Of a stretch of 64,000 nt of DNA, positions 1-6,842 are shown in pieces. The stretch is from CP2-2F sp034432555. Lineage in GTDB: Bacteria > Chloroflexota > Anaerolineae > Aggregatilineales > UBA2796. The first letter of the stretch is position 1, and each line of letters begins with the position of its first letter. The DNA lies in the NCBI GenBank assembly GCA_034432555.1, contig DAOUBW010000048.1:1-64000 (forward strand), in the 5' to 3' direction. The notes beneath the pieces are model-generated. The model was not told the origin of the DNA and did not search any database. It saw only the letters and a program-made list of their open reading frames with translations. The position numbers and the translations under genes are program-made.

Positions 1-365
1 AAACTAGCGCTAGCGGAAATTCCGCTGCGCGAATTGGTGTTGCAACCCACTTCGACCCGTGGAGGGTACTGAAACCGATTGCAGCCAGAAAATCCGCCGC
101 GACTCCTGGCGGTTGCAACCCACTTCGACCCGTGGAGGGTACTGAAACGATAGCTTGACTGATCAGGAATTCATTGATATGATGTTGCAACCCACTTCGA
201 CCCGTGGAGGGTACTGAAACATCGAAAAACTCGATCATCTCGATTGCGTACTGCCGTTGCAACCCACTTCGACCCGTGGAGGGTACTGAAACTGATGTTC
301 CATTCCAGTGGGAATGGCCGGCAATAATGTTGCAACCCACTTCGACCCGTGGAGGGTACTGAAAC
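1..365 (+). CRISPR. CRISPR array, trailer-side part (five full repeats)
   Basis: Five identical 37-nt repeats, beginning GTTGCAACCC and ending TACTGAAAC, lie at 39-75, 112-148, 184-220, 256-292 and 329-365. The spacers between them are 36, 35, 35 and 36 nt and all differ. Bases 1-4 (AAAC) are probably the tail of one more repeat, making 5-38 a 34-nt spacer, so the array continues left of the window. The GAAAC 3' end, common in type I and III repeats, and the degenerate copy at 2067-2103 both suggest transcription on this strand, with the leader outside the window to the left. The repeat has only a weak internal stem (CCAC/GTGG). No cas gene is visible here, so the subtype cannot be assigned. 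Confidence 0.97.
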
Positions 366-941
366 GCCTTCGGGAACAGCAAGCGCCACCGCCTGATCTA
401 CAAAATGCGGAGCAATCTGAACCCGCCTTCGTTCCGCAATGAAAACATTCAGGTTGTCGTGGGCGATTTCACGGACAGGATGATGCTTGCCCTGTATAGC
501 GAATGCGATGTTTACCTATTTCCATCTTCCGGGGAAGGGTTCGGATTTCCGCCCCGTGAATTCACCGCGACCGGCGGCGCAAGCATTGTTACAAACTGGG
601 GCGGGTTAGCTGACGACGTCGAGCAATGGGGGTTTCCTGTCGCTTGTCGTCTTGTCCGCGCCTGGGAGGACGATCCAACTTACCACGACTTAGGCGGACG
701 GTGGGGGGAGCCACTCGTCGATCAGTTGGCAGACCGCTTGACGTGGATTTACGAACACTACACTGAGGTGCTAGAAACAGCACGTGCGCGCGCTGCCGCG
801 GTTTGCAATCTATATCAATGGTCAACTTTCGGGCAACGCGTCTGGGAGATTTGGCAAGGGTTGTATCCAGTACAGATCAAAAGTCGTATTATCGACCGAA
901 CCTATTTGACAGGAGTGCCAGATGCCAGTGGAAATCTTTAG
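366..941 (+). CDS. Glycosyltransferase (GT-B, GT4-like), C-terminal part only
   Basis: This is the C-terminal half of a GT-B fold glycosyltransferase, which would move a sugar from a nucleotide-sugar donor. The frame is open from base 366, the first base after the CRISPR repeat; the repeat itself supplies an in-frame TGA at 360-362. The first ATG, at 405, is internal to the domain and not a convincing start. The donor-binding EX7E motif (E-GFGFPPR-E) is clear and sits in the usual context after PSSG. About 190 residues remain of an expected 350-400, so the acceptor-binding N-terminal domain is missing. The stop overlaps the next gene by 20 bp. Glycosyltransferases beside virion genes are common in phages. 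Here the gene is a fragment and cannot work as it stands. Confidence 0.75.
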   Translation, partial: AFGNSKRHRLIYKMRSNLNPPSFRNENIQVVVGDFTDRMMLALYSECDVYLFPSSGEGFGFPPREFTATGGASIVTNWGGLADDVEQWGFPVACRLVRAWEDDPTYHDLGGRWGEPLVDQLADRLTWIYEHYTEVLETARARAAAVCNLYQWSTFGQRVWEIWQGLYPVQIKSRIIDRTYLTGVPDASGNL

Positions 942-1101
942 CGATTGGGACGATGAAGACGAAGCCATACTTGATGAGATTTGGGCGGAGATACACGCCG
1001 AAGAAGATAGAAAGAACGGCAAGTATGGCGTCAGATATGAAGACGACTATGAAGACGACTACGAAGACGACTATGAAGACGACGAGGATTACGACTCGTG
1101 A
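922..1101 (+). CDS. Small, highly acidic phage-type protein with YEDD repeats
   Basis: The product is a 59-residue protein, too short for routine gene finders. It starts at ATG 922 behind an AGGAG ribosome-binding site at 911-915 and ends in TGA at 1099-1101. The C-terminal third is a tandem of Tyr-Glu/Asp-Asp units (YEDDYEDDYEDDYEDD), making it strongly negatively charged. It overlaps the end of the glycosyltransferase and the start of the next gene, so it is probably translationally coupled to both. I do not recognise a family. A charge-based role such as DNA mimicry or chaperoning is only a guess. Confidence 0.6.
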   Translation: MPVEIFSDWDDEDEAILDEIWAEIHAEEDRKNGKYGVRYEDDYEDDYEDDYEDDEDYDS

Positions 1102-1757
1102 TCCCGTACATAAAATCGCCCGCTGAAGTACGTAGTTACACTTACAATTGGGCGGACGTGCTGGACACGGCTGCCATTGTAACATCTGTGTGGAGCGCGC
1201 AGACCGGCATTACAATCGTAGGGTCTAGCAATACCGCTGGGAGTGCATCGGTAACGGTCAGCGGCGGGACAGAGAACGAAACGTACCTGCTCACAAACAC
1301 GATCACGGCAAACAACGGGCAGACCTATGAGGCAGCCATTCTTGTCCGCATTATCCCGATTGACCGAGACAGCGTTTTGCGGCGGGCGCGGTTGCGAGCC
1401 GACATCGGGGATACGGGCGGGGCAGGGGCGATACCTGGCGTCTCCGTAGCGTTCACGGACAGCGAGCTAGACGACCTATGGATACGCGCCAAGTCGGAAT
1501 ATCCGAGCGACGAAGTTGCTTACGCATATATGCGGATACTCGCCCTTGACCAGCTGCTCGGTTCGGCGACCAGACAACACAGCTACGCCGCCGGTTCGCA
1601 GAGCGAGAATCTGAGCGAGATATTTCAGAACATAGGCATACTGCGCAATCAGTACTGGCAAGAATGGCAACGGATCAAAACGCAGAATTATGTCCCTGTG
1701 CGCTGGGGCACCTTACGTTACAAGAAAGGAGCGATTGATTTGCCAGATGGAAGCTGA
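1098..1757 (+). CDS. Phage virion adaptor/connector-like protein
   Basis: The 219-residue product starts at GTG 1098, overlapping the previous stop as GTGA. Residues 1-85 resemble the short beta-rich phage proteins (opening KSPAEVRSYTYNW, with an SSNTAGSASVTVSGG stretch) often annotated as fibre-tail adaptor or neck proteins. Residues 95-200 are largely helical and look like a head-tail connector (TDSELDDLWIRAKSEYPSD, then a predicted helix around QNIGILRNQYW). This places the segment in a phage structural module. The assignment rests on remembered family patterns, not on a search. It is the strongest evidence that this block between CRISPR repeats is viral. Confidence 0.6.
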   Translation: MIPYIKSPAEVRSYTYNWADVLDTAAIVTSVWSAQTGITIVGSSNTAGSASVTVSGGTENETYLLTNTITANNGQTYEAAILVRIIPIDRDSVLRRARLRADIGDTGGAGAIPGVSVAFTDSELDDLWIRAKSEYPSDEVAYAYMRILALDQLLGSATRQHSYAAGSQSENLSEIFQNIGILRNQYWQEWQRIKTQNYVPVRWGTLRYKKGAIDLPDGS

Positions 1758-1983
1758 ACGATATATCTTTGACATACGCGGTCACCGCGCCGTGCTGACC
1801 AACAGCGGATGGGAATGTGCCAACCCGAAGCTAAAAAGGTATCTCAACAAATTTTATGCACCCAGCCGTTACACGGACAGCATAATCAGCAGAACGCTAA
1901 CGGCTGCCTACGAGGTTTACTCCAGTCCGTTAGGCGCGAAGCTTATTGCGCCTAAAGAGTTACCCGCTGATAGGGCAAACTGA
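1747..1983 (+). CDS. Small protein of unknown function in the phage-like block
   Basis: The product is 78 residues from ATG 1747, or 82 from TTG 1735. An AAAGGAG site at 1725-1731 lies between good distances for the two, so the start is uncertain. The ORF overlaps the preceding gene by 11 bp and ends at TGA 1981-1983, one base before the next start. The protein has several aromatic residues and Arg/Lys, and no signal peptide or membrane segment. I do not recognise it. Its position suggests a small virion or neck protein. Confidence 0.5.
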   Translation: MEAERYIFDIRGHRAVLTNSGWECANPKLKRYLNKFYAPSRYTDSIISRTLTAAYEVYSSPLGAKLIAPKELPADRAN

Positions 1984-1984
1984 C

Positions 1985-2066
1985 GTGCCGAATTTTCATC
2001 GCTACCTGATGGACGGCAAACGCTGGATCATGAACGCATTGCCGCGCGCCGTGCTTGCTTATAAGA
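1985..2066 (+). CDS. Start of a phage-type gene, cut by the CRISPR repeat
   Basis: GTG at 1985 opens a frame one base after the previous stop (MPNFHRYLMDGK...). After 27 codons it runs into the terminal CRISPR repeat, where the frame continues only as repeat-encoded residues. The normal 3' part of the gene is absent. This mirrors the left edge, where the glycosyltransferase has lost its 5' part. Function cannot be told from the fragment. Confidence 0.4.
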
Positions 2067-2103
2067 GTTGCAACCCACTTCGATCCGTGGAGGGTACTGA
2101 AAC
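2067..2103 (+). CRISPR. Terminal CRISPR repeat, one mismatch
   Basis: This is a 37-nt copy of the array repeat with a single C-to-T change (CGATCCGTGG instead of CGACCCGTGG). No further repeat follows. A slightly degenerate final repeat is typical of the trailer end of an array. The flanking chromosomal sequence contains a short inverted repeat (GCGCTAA at 2120-2126 with TTAGCGC at 2144-2150) of unknown meaning. Confidence 0.93.
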
Positions 2104-2311
2104 CTATAATCCCTTATCAGCGCTAAGCCATCCCGTGTAAGCGTTAGCGCCAAGGCGCAGCCCGCTGGACTGTGAGAAGTCCGTGAGAGATTTCCCTTGA
2201 CAAGGATGCAGGGCAGGGTAAAAATAGACCAACGGTGCGCCTGCCGCCTGATTGGGGAAATTCTACATTCTATGTGGAGCAAGGCGGTGCGCAATCAAGG
2301 ACATTATCATT

Positions 2312-4306
2312 ATGGCTGCGGTTCAGGAAAAGCGTCCGAACATTTGGCGGATGCTGGTCGGGAAGCCGTTAGCGACGAAAGACTTGCCGCATCAAGCGGT
2401 AAGCCGCGCCGTTGGACTGGCTGTTTTCGCTTCTGATGCACTTTCTTCTACGGCTTACGCTACCGAAGAAATCCTCGTTATCCTCGCTTTCGCAGGCTCG
2501 ATGTACTTTGGTATCTCGATACCTATCGCCTTTGCCATCGCCACCTTGCTCTTCTTGGTAACCGTCTCCTATCGGCAGACGATCCTCGCCTACCCGAACG
2601 GCGGCGGTGCCTACATTGTGGCGCGGGACAATCTGGGCGAGATGCCAGCGCAGATCGCGGCGGCAGCGCTGCTGATTGACTATGTGCTGACGGTGGCAGT
2701 CAGCATTTCAAGCGGTGTGGCGCAGATTGCCTCTGCCGTACCGGACTTGCGCCCACTGCGTGTTGAGATGGCGCTTGCGGTCATCATCGTGATGACCATC
2801 ATCAACCTGCGCGGCGTGAAGGAATCGGGGCGGCTGTTCGCCATACCGACCTATTTCTTCATCTTCATGTCCTTCACGATGCTGATCGTGGGCTTGATCG
2901 AGGTGCTGGCAGGGCGCTTGAATCCTGTCACCGGTGTGGAGATCATCCATCACGATGTGCTGGAGCCGCTGACGCTGTTCATCATCCTGCGCGCCTTTTC
3001 CAGCGGTTGTGCGGCGCTCACCGGCATTGAGGCGATCAGCAACGGCATCACTGCCTTCAAAGAGCCGCGCAGCCGCAACGCAGCCGCAACGCTCATGGTG
3101 ATGAGTACTATCTTGGTGACGATCTTTGTCGGCTTCACATTGTTGGCGAACGCCGTGCAGGCAATTCCTTCACATAGTGAGACGGTCGTCTCGCAGATGG
3201 CACGCGCGATTTATGGGCGCGAGAACATCATGTACTACGCGACGCTGGTTGGCACGGCGCTGATCCTGCTGCTGGCGGCAAACACCGGCTTCGCCGATTT
3301 TCCGCGCTTGGCGGCGTTGGTGGCAGCCGATGGCTTCCTGCCGCGCCAACTGACCATTCGCGGCTCGCGGTTGGTTTTTTCGGTCGGCATCATCACGCTC
3401 GGCACGTTAGCAGGCTTGTTGGTGGTGTTCCTGCAAGCCAACGTCTCGTTGTTGATTCCACTCTATGCTGTGGGCGTGTTCCTCAGTTTTACGCTCTCAC
3501 AATCGGGCATGGTGGTGCGCTTTTGGAAGGCGGGCAAACTCAAGCCGGGCGAATCGGTCACCAATGAGGTCACCACGCTCGAACACTTTCCGCACTGGCG
3601 CGCCAGCATGATCACCAGTGCCGTTGGCGCCGTGGCAACTTTCATCGTGATGATGATCTTCGCTGTCACCAAATTCACCAGCGGCGCGTGGTTCATCGTG
3701 CTGCTCATCCCAGCGATGGTCTTTGTGTTCAGCCGCATCCATCACCACTATCAGGATGTGGCGCAGCGCCTGAGCGCGGCGGGCTTACGCCTGAAGAGAG
3801 GCGAGAAGCACGTCGTTTCAGCGCTAGTGCTGGTGGATGACATTCACATTGGCTCGCTGCGGATGATTGACTACGCCAAGTCGCTCGGCGTCAAGTGGCG
3901 TGCGATCCATGTGGCAGTTAATCCCGCTAAGACGGAGAAAGTGCGCCAGAAGTGGCTAGATCGCATTGGCGAAGGTGAGTTTACCATCCTTGAATCGCCC
4001 TACCGCCAATTGATTGAGCCGATCCGTGATGAGGTGCAGCGCGAGTTAGACGCCAATCCCGAAGGCTACGTAAACATCATCCTAGGGCATCTGGCGATGG
4101 ATACGGTTTGGGAGCAGGTGCTGCATCAGAACAACGCCTACATCTTCAGCCTTGCCCTGCAAAGCCTTGATCGCGTGGTGGTGACGACTGTGCCTTATCA
4201 GTGCCATCATGATGATGAGCCAAACGGCAATGGCAACGGGAATGGCAGCGGACATGACAAGAAGAACAGCGATGCCCTGCCGCCGGAAGTGGAAGCAACC
4301 AGTTAA
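2312..4306 (+). CDS. KimA-like potassium transporter (APC superfamily)
   Basis: This is a 664-residue amino acid-polyamine-cation superfamily permease of the KimA/YdaO type, which in Bacillus subtilis is a high-affinity proton-coupled potassium importer inhibited by c-di-AMP. About twelve hydrophobic helices fill residues 35-490, starting after LPHQAVSRAVGLAVFASDALSS, with the substrate-region motif YPNGGGAY near residue 95. A cytoplasmic USP-like domain occupies about residues 505-645, followed by a low-complexity Asn/Gly tail. I chose ATG 2312 (MAAVQEKRP) over the upstream in-frame ATG 2252 because the extra residues look non-coding and AAGG precedes 2312. It stands alone, followed by a hairpin. 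The specificity (potassium rather than amino acid) is inferred from the overall layout. Confidence 0.85.
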   Translation: MAAVQEKRPNIWRMLVGKPLATKDLPHQAVSRAVGLAVFASDALSSTAYATEEILVILAFAGSMYFGISIPIAFAIATLLFLVTVSYRQTILAYPNGGGAYIVARDNLGEMPAQIAAAALLIDYVLTVAVSISSGVAQIASAVPDLRPLRVEMALAVIIVMTIINLRGVKESGRLFAIPTYFFIFMSFTMLIVGLIEVLAGRLNPVTGVEIIHHDVLEPLTLFIILRAFSSGCAALTGIEAISNGITAFKEPRSRNAAATLMVMSTILVTIFVGFTLLANAVQAIPSHSETVVSQMARAIYGRENIMYYATLVGTALILLLAANTGFADFPRLAALVAADGFLPRQLTIRGSRLVFSVGIITLGTLAGLLVVFLQANVSLLIPLYAVGVFLSFTLSQSGMVVRFWKAGKLKPGESVTNEVTTLEHFPHWRASMITSAVGAVATFIVMMIFAVTKFTSGAWFIVLLIPAMVFVFSRIHHHYQDVAQRLSAAGLRLKRGEKHVVSALVLVDDIHIGSLRMIDYAKSLGVKWRAIHVAVNPAKTEKVRQKWLDRIGEGEFTILESPYRQLIEPIRDEVQRELDANPEGYVNIILGHLAMDTVWEQVLHQNNAYIFSLALQSLDRVVVTTVPYQCHHDDEPNGNGNGNGSGHDKKNSDALPPEVEATS

Positions 4307-4316
4307 GTAAACTAAG

Positions 4317-4346
4317 CACAGAGACGCGCCGTGGTGCGCCTCTGTG
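4317..4346 (+). terminator. Hairpin after the KimA-like gene
   Basis: CACAGAGACGCG pairs with TGCGCCTCTGTG around a short loop, ten bases after the kimA-like stop. There is no T-run afterwards, so it is a possible but imperfect rho-independent terminator. Confidence 0.45.
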
Positions 4347-4431
4347 GCAAACGCGACTTGTTCCTATGAAAGCGGCGCTCCCGCGGGCGTGGTGAAGTGT
4401 GGGCTGTGCGGGATGCGCCTCACCCACAAAG

Positions 4432-4461
4432 TTGACAAAGCGACGGCGCCGTGTTTACAAT
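4432..4461 (+). promoter_or_regulatory. Sigma-70-type promoter for the exported protein gene
   Basis: TTGACA at 4432-4437 and TACAAT at 4456-4461 are 18 bp apart, matching the consensus at 6/6 and 5/6 positions. Transcription would begin near 4468, giving a leader of about 49 nt before ATG 4517. Confidence 0.7.
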
Positions 4462-4516
4462 GTGTGCGCTGCGAATGCCTACGCACACACTCCCACCCAA
4501 ATAAAGCACGGAAATT

Positions 4517-5908
4517 ATGCGCCTTTCGCCTGTTCTGCTAACTGTTGCTGCCTTGCTTGCTGCCCTCGCCGTCATTGCGGCAGGCAGTGCGCTGCTACAA
4601 CCCAGTCGTCCACTGCTGATAGATGCCACCCTTAGCCTGACGCGCCTCACACCTAATGCCGATGGCATAGACGATGTGACCGAAATTCGCTATACCCTAA
4701 CCCGTAACGCACGGCTCAGCATCACCTTTACCAACACTGCCACTGGCAGGCGCTTTGCCTTCCGTGAGGACGAGCCACGCGCCGTCGGCGAATACCGCGT
4801 CTTGTTTAGCGGCGTGGTGAACGGCTTCACCCTCCCTGATGAGCAGATCGGTGGCAGTGTGGAGCGCCGCCTAATGCCCGATGGCGACTATACGTGGGAA
4901 ATCCGCGCCGAAGATGCTCAGAGCGGCGAAGTGCTGACGCACAGCGGCAGGCTCAGCCTTGCCGATGGCACAGCGCTGCTGCCTGATATTCAGAGCTTTG
5001 AAGTCTCGCCACAAGTCTTCACACCCAACCAAGATGGCTACGATGATCGGGTGCGCCTGAACCTCTACCTTGCCGCGCCTGCCCGCCTGACGGTCTACCT
5101 TGAAAATGCCAATGGTGTGCGCTACTACATCGCGGAGCGCTTTGAAGGGCGGCAGCCTGATGAAGGCGGCGCACGCACCTTTGATTACGACGGCGGCGTA
5201 GATAACAACAGCACGCCGCCGCCGAATGGTGATTACTTGTTGGTGGCGTTGGCAGAGGATCGTGTTGGGCAGCGCGTGCGCCGCGAGAATCGGCTCACCA
5301 TTCAAGATAGCGGCTTGCCCAACGCCGAGATTGTGGCGCAGAGCAGCGGGCGCACCGTCACCTGGGCAACCGTGCCCTATACCGACGCCTTCTACACGGA
5401 TGCTGCCACTGACGGCAAAAAAGTGCCGCCGCCGCTGGGTGTGCAATCCACAATGGCGCAAATTACGCTGCCACAGGGCGATCTGCTCATCTTCCGCCTC
5501 ACCGTGCTGAATTACGGCACCACGCCGATCCGCACCATTGGGCCTTGGCAAGGTACTGTTTATCAATATGACCAGACCGACGCCGCCATGACCACGCCCG
5601 AAAATCGAGAGGCAATTAGCGGCGCGTGGCGGGTTGGCGTGCAGTGTGAGCGCTCGGAATCATCTTATCCGTGGCGCTGGGCGCTCGGCACGCAAGATGA
5701 ATTAACCCGTGTGGCGCGTGACGGTGAGGTGCTGTGGTATGTGCAGCCCAACCAGCAGGTTACAGTGTGGGGCGCCGTCCGAATGACGCGCCTGATCCCA
5801 ACCCGCAACCCACAAAAATGTTTTGCCGCCCTCATTCATGAGGATGTGGCAATCCCGCCGCGCCAAAACCGTGTGGGCGAGATTGATGTGCGCCTGACGC
5901 CGCGATAA
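4517..5908 (+). CDS. Exported protein with FlgD-Ig-like repeats
   Basis: The 463-residue protein opens with a hydrophobic export or anchor segment (residues 5-27). Two FlgD-Ig-like/CHU-type beta modules follow, each beginning with the hallmark (T/V)PNxDGxxD stretch (LTPNADGIDDVTEI near residue 45 and FTPNQDGYDDRVRL near residue 170). The C-terminal 200 residues (about 265-463) form a separate beta-rich domain dealing with 'amounts and defaults' type loops that I cannot assign. Such Ig-like modules usually mediate surface or protein contacts. A strong promoter precedes the gene, and a convergent hydrolase gene starts seven bases after its stop. It is probably a cell-surface protein with no known enzymatic function. 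Confidence 0.65.
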   Translation: MRLSPVLLTVAALLAALAVIAAGSALLQPSRPLLIDATLSLTRLTPNADGIDDVTEIRYTLTRNARLSITFTNTATGRRFAFREDEPRAVGEYRVLFSGVVNGFTLPDEQIGGSVERRLMPDGDYTWEIRAEDAQSGEVLTHSGRLSLADGTALLPDIQSFEVSPQVFTPNQDGYDDRVRLNLYLAAPARLTVYLENANGVRYYIAERFEGRQPDEGGARTFDYDGGVDNNSTPPPNGDYLLVALAEDRVGQRVRRENRLTIQDSGLPNAEIVAQSSGRTVTWATVPYTDAFYTDAATDGKKVPPPLGVQSTMAQITLPQGDLLIFRLTVLNYGTTPIRTIGPWQGTVYQYDQTDAAMTTPENREAISGAWRVGVQCERSESSYPWRWALGTQDELTRVARDGEVLWYVQPNQQVTVWGAVRMTRLIPTRNPQKCFAALIHEDVAIPPRQNRVGEIDVRLTPR

Positions 5909-5914
5909 GTAGCA

Positions 5915-6778
5915 CTAATCGTAGGCGGTGATCTCCGGGACGATGACCGCTTTCCCATCGTGCATGACGTAACGCCCAGCGATCAGGGTTGGGTCGTGCT
6001 GAAAGATGAGCAGCGCACCCGTCTCCAGCGCCCAACGTTGCCAGACTCGCTTTGATTCAAGCGTAATCAGCGGCTCAACATCATAGGCAGTCATCCAGCC
6101 CAAGCGCTCAAAGTGAATGCTGTAAGACGCCAAATCGGTGACGAAAAGCGCTTGCTGCCCGTCGCTCTCTAGGCGGATGACCATCATGCCCGGCGTGTGT
6201 CCGCGTGCGACAATGCCGTGAATGCCCGTCATAATCTCCGTATCGCCATCTAATAAGCGCATCTGTCCCGATTCGACCAACGGCTGAAAGTTGACATCGT
6301 AGTAGGTGGCGCGTGTGCGTTCATTGGGCTTCATGGCATCTTCGTATTCGCGGCGCTGCACCACATATTGCGCGTTGGGAAAGGTGGGCAGCACACCCGT
6401 GAAATCGGGCTTGAAAACGGTGTTGCCGGCGCAGTGATCGGCGTGTAGGTGTGTATTGATGACCAGATCAACCGCTTCAGGCTGCACGCCATGCCGCGCA
6501 AGGCTGGCGACGAGTCCTTCATTTTCCTTCACCACCAAGCGCCAATTGGCACGTGCTTTGTCGTTCAGTTTGTTCCCTAAGCCCGTATCGATTACGATGG
6601 TTTTGCCGTGTGCGCGCACCAACAGGCAGGTCATGGACATGGGGACGAGGTTATCAGCGTCAGGCTGCACAAAGTGCTGGAACAGCGCCCGTGGCACCAA
6701 CCCAAAGACGCCGCCGGCATCGACGTGCGTTGTGCCGTCGTTCAAAAAGGCAATTTGCATCTCGCCAAGTGTGATCAT
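5915..6778 (-). CDS. Metallo-beta-lactamase-fold hydrolase
   Basis: The 287-residue protein has the MBL-fold metal motif HLHADHC (HxHxDH) near residue 113, a later His in VARGHTPGM and an Asp in FVTDLA. No signal peptide is visible. The layout resembles quorum-quenching lactonase-like and other stand-alone hydrolases of this superfamily, so the true substrate is open. The start MITLGEMQ is preferred; a second Met six residues in is possible. The gene is convergent with the exported protein gene and lies downstream of fabH, separated from it by a hairpin. It is therefore probably transcribed separately. Confidence 0.8.
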   Translation of the reverse strand: MITLGEMQIAFLNDGTTHVDAGGVFGLVPRALFQHFVQPDADNLVPMSMTCLLVRAHGKTIVIDTGLGNKLNDKARANWRLVVKENEGLVASLARHGVQPEAVDLVINTHLHADHCAGNTVFKPDFTGVLPTFPNAQYVVQRREYEDAMKPNERTRATYYDVNFQPLVESGQMRLLDGDTEIMTGIHGIVARGHTPGMMVIRLESDGQQALFVTDLASYSIHFERLGWMTAYDVEPLITLESKRVWQRWALETGALLIFQHDPTLIAGRYVMHDGKAVIVPEITAYD

Positions 6779-6815
6779 CAGTGGTCTTTTCCAAGAAGTC
6801 GGATAAAAGGGCTGT

Positions 6816-6834
6816 GGCGGGAACTTTTCCCGCC
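6816..6834 (-). terminator. Rho-independent-type hairpin after fabH
   Basis: GGCGGGAA pairs with TTCCCGCC over a 3-nt loop. On the minus strand it lies nine bases past the fabH stop and is followed by CAGCCCTTTTATCC, a short T-run. It probably ends the fabF-fabH transcript. Confidence 0.6.
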
Positions 6835-6842
6835 CGATTGGA

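Larger units (their letters stand above)
366..2066 (+). other. 1,701-bp phage-like segment sitting where a spacer should be
   Basis: This block lies directly between CRISPR repeat 5 and the terminal repeat, with no other repeat inside it. It carries five tightly packed reading frames on one strand, with stop/start overlaps at 922-941, 1098-1101 and 1747-1757 and a one-base gap at 1984. One product resembles phage virion adaptor/connector proteins. The first gene has no start and is open right up to the repeat edge at 366; the last is cut by the repeat at 2067. No terminal inverted repeats, transposase or integrase are visible. It is either an assembly chimera through two spacers matching one phage, or a real large insert. 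I favour the chimera but cannot prove it. Confidence 0.85.

Noticed and set aside
171..389. Minus-strand frame with repeated FSTLHGSKWVAT peptide
   Set aside because: It is only the translation of the CRISPR repeats and their spacers; the repeated peptide follows the repeat unit.
366..2066. Prophage or complete mobile element
   Set aside because: There is no integrase, transposase, terminal repeats or att sites, and both outer genes are incomplete. At 1.7 kb it cannot be a functional phage.
2104..2311. c-di-AMP riboswitch upstream of the KimA-like gene
   Set aside because: Expected from Bacillus, but I could not find the conserved pseudosymmetrical motifs in the 208-bp leader; a covariance-model search would be needed.
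2197..2436. Forward frame overlapping the KimA start
   Set aside because: It is out of frame with the conserved permease, has no family resemblance and is best explained as a shadow.
2708..3748. Several His/Asp-rich minus-strand frames inside the transporter gene
   Set aside because: They are antisense to a well-supported gene; the composition simply mirrors its hydrophobic codons.
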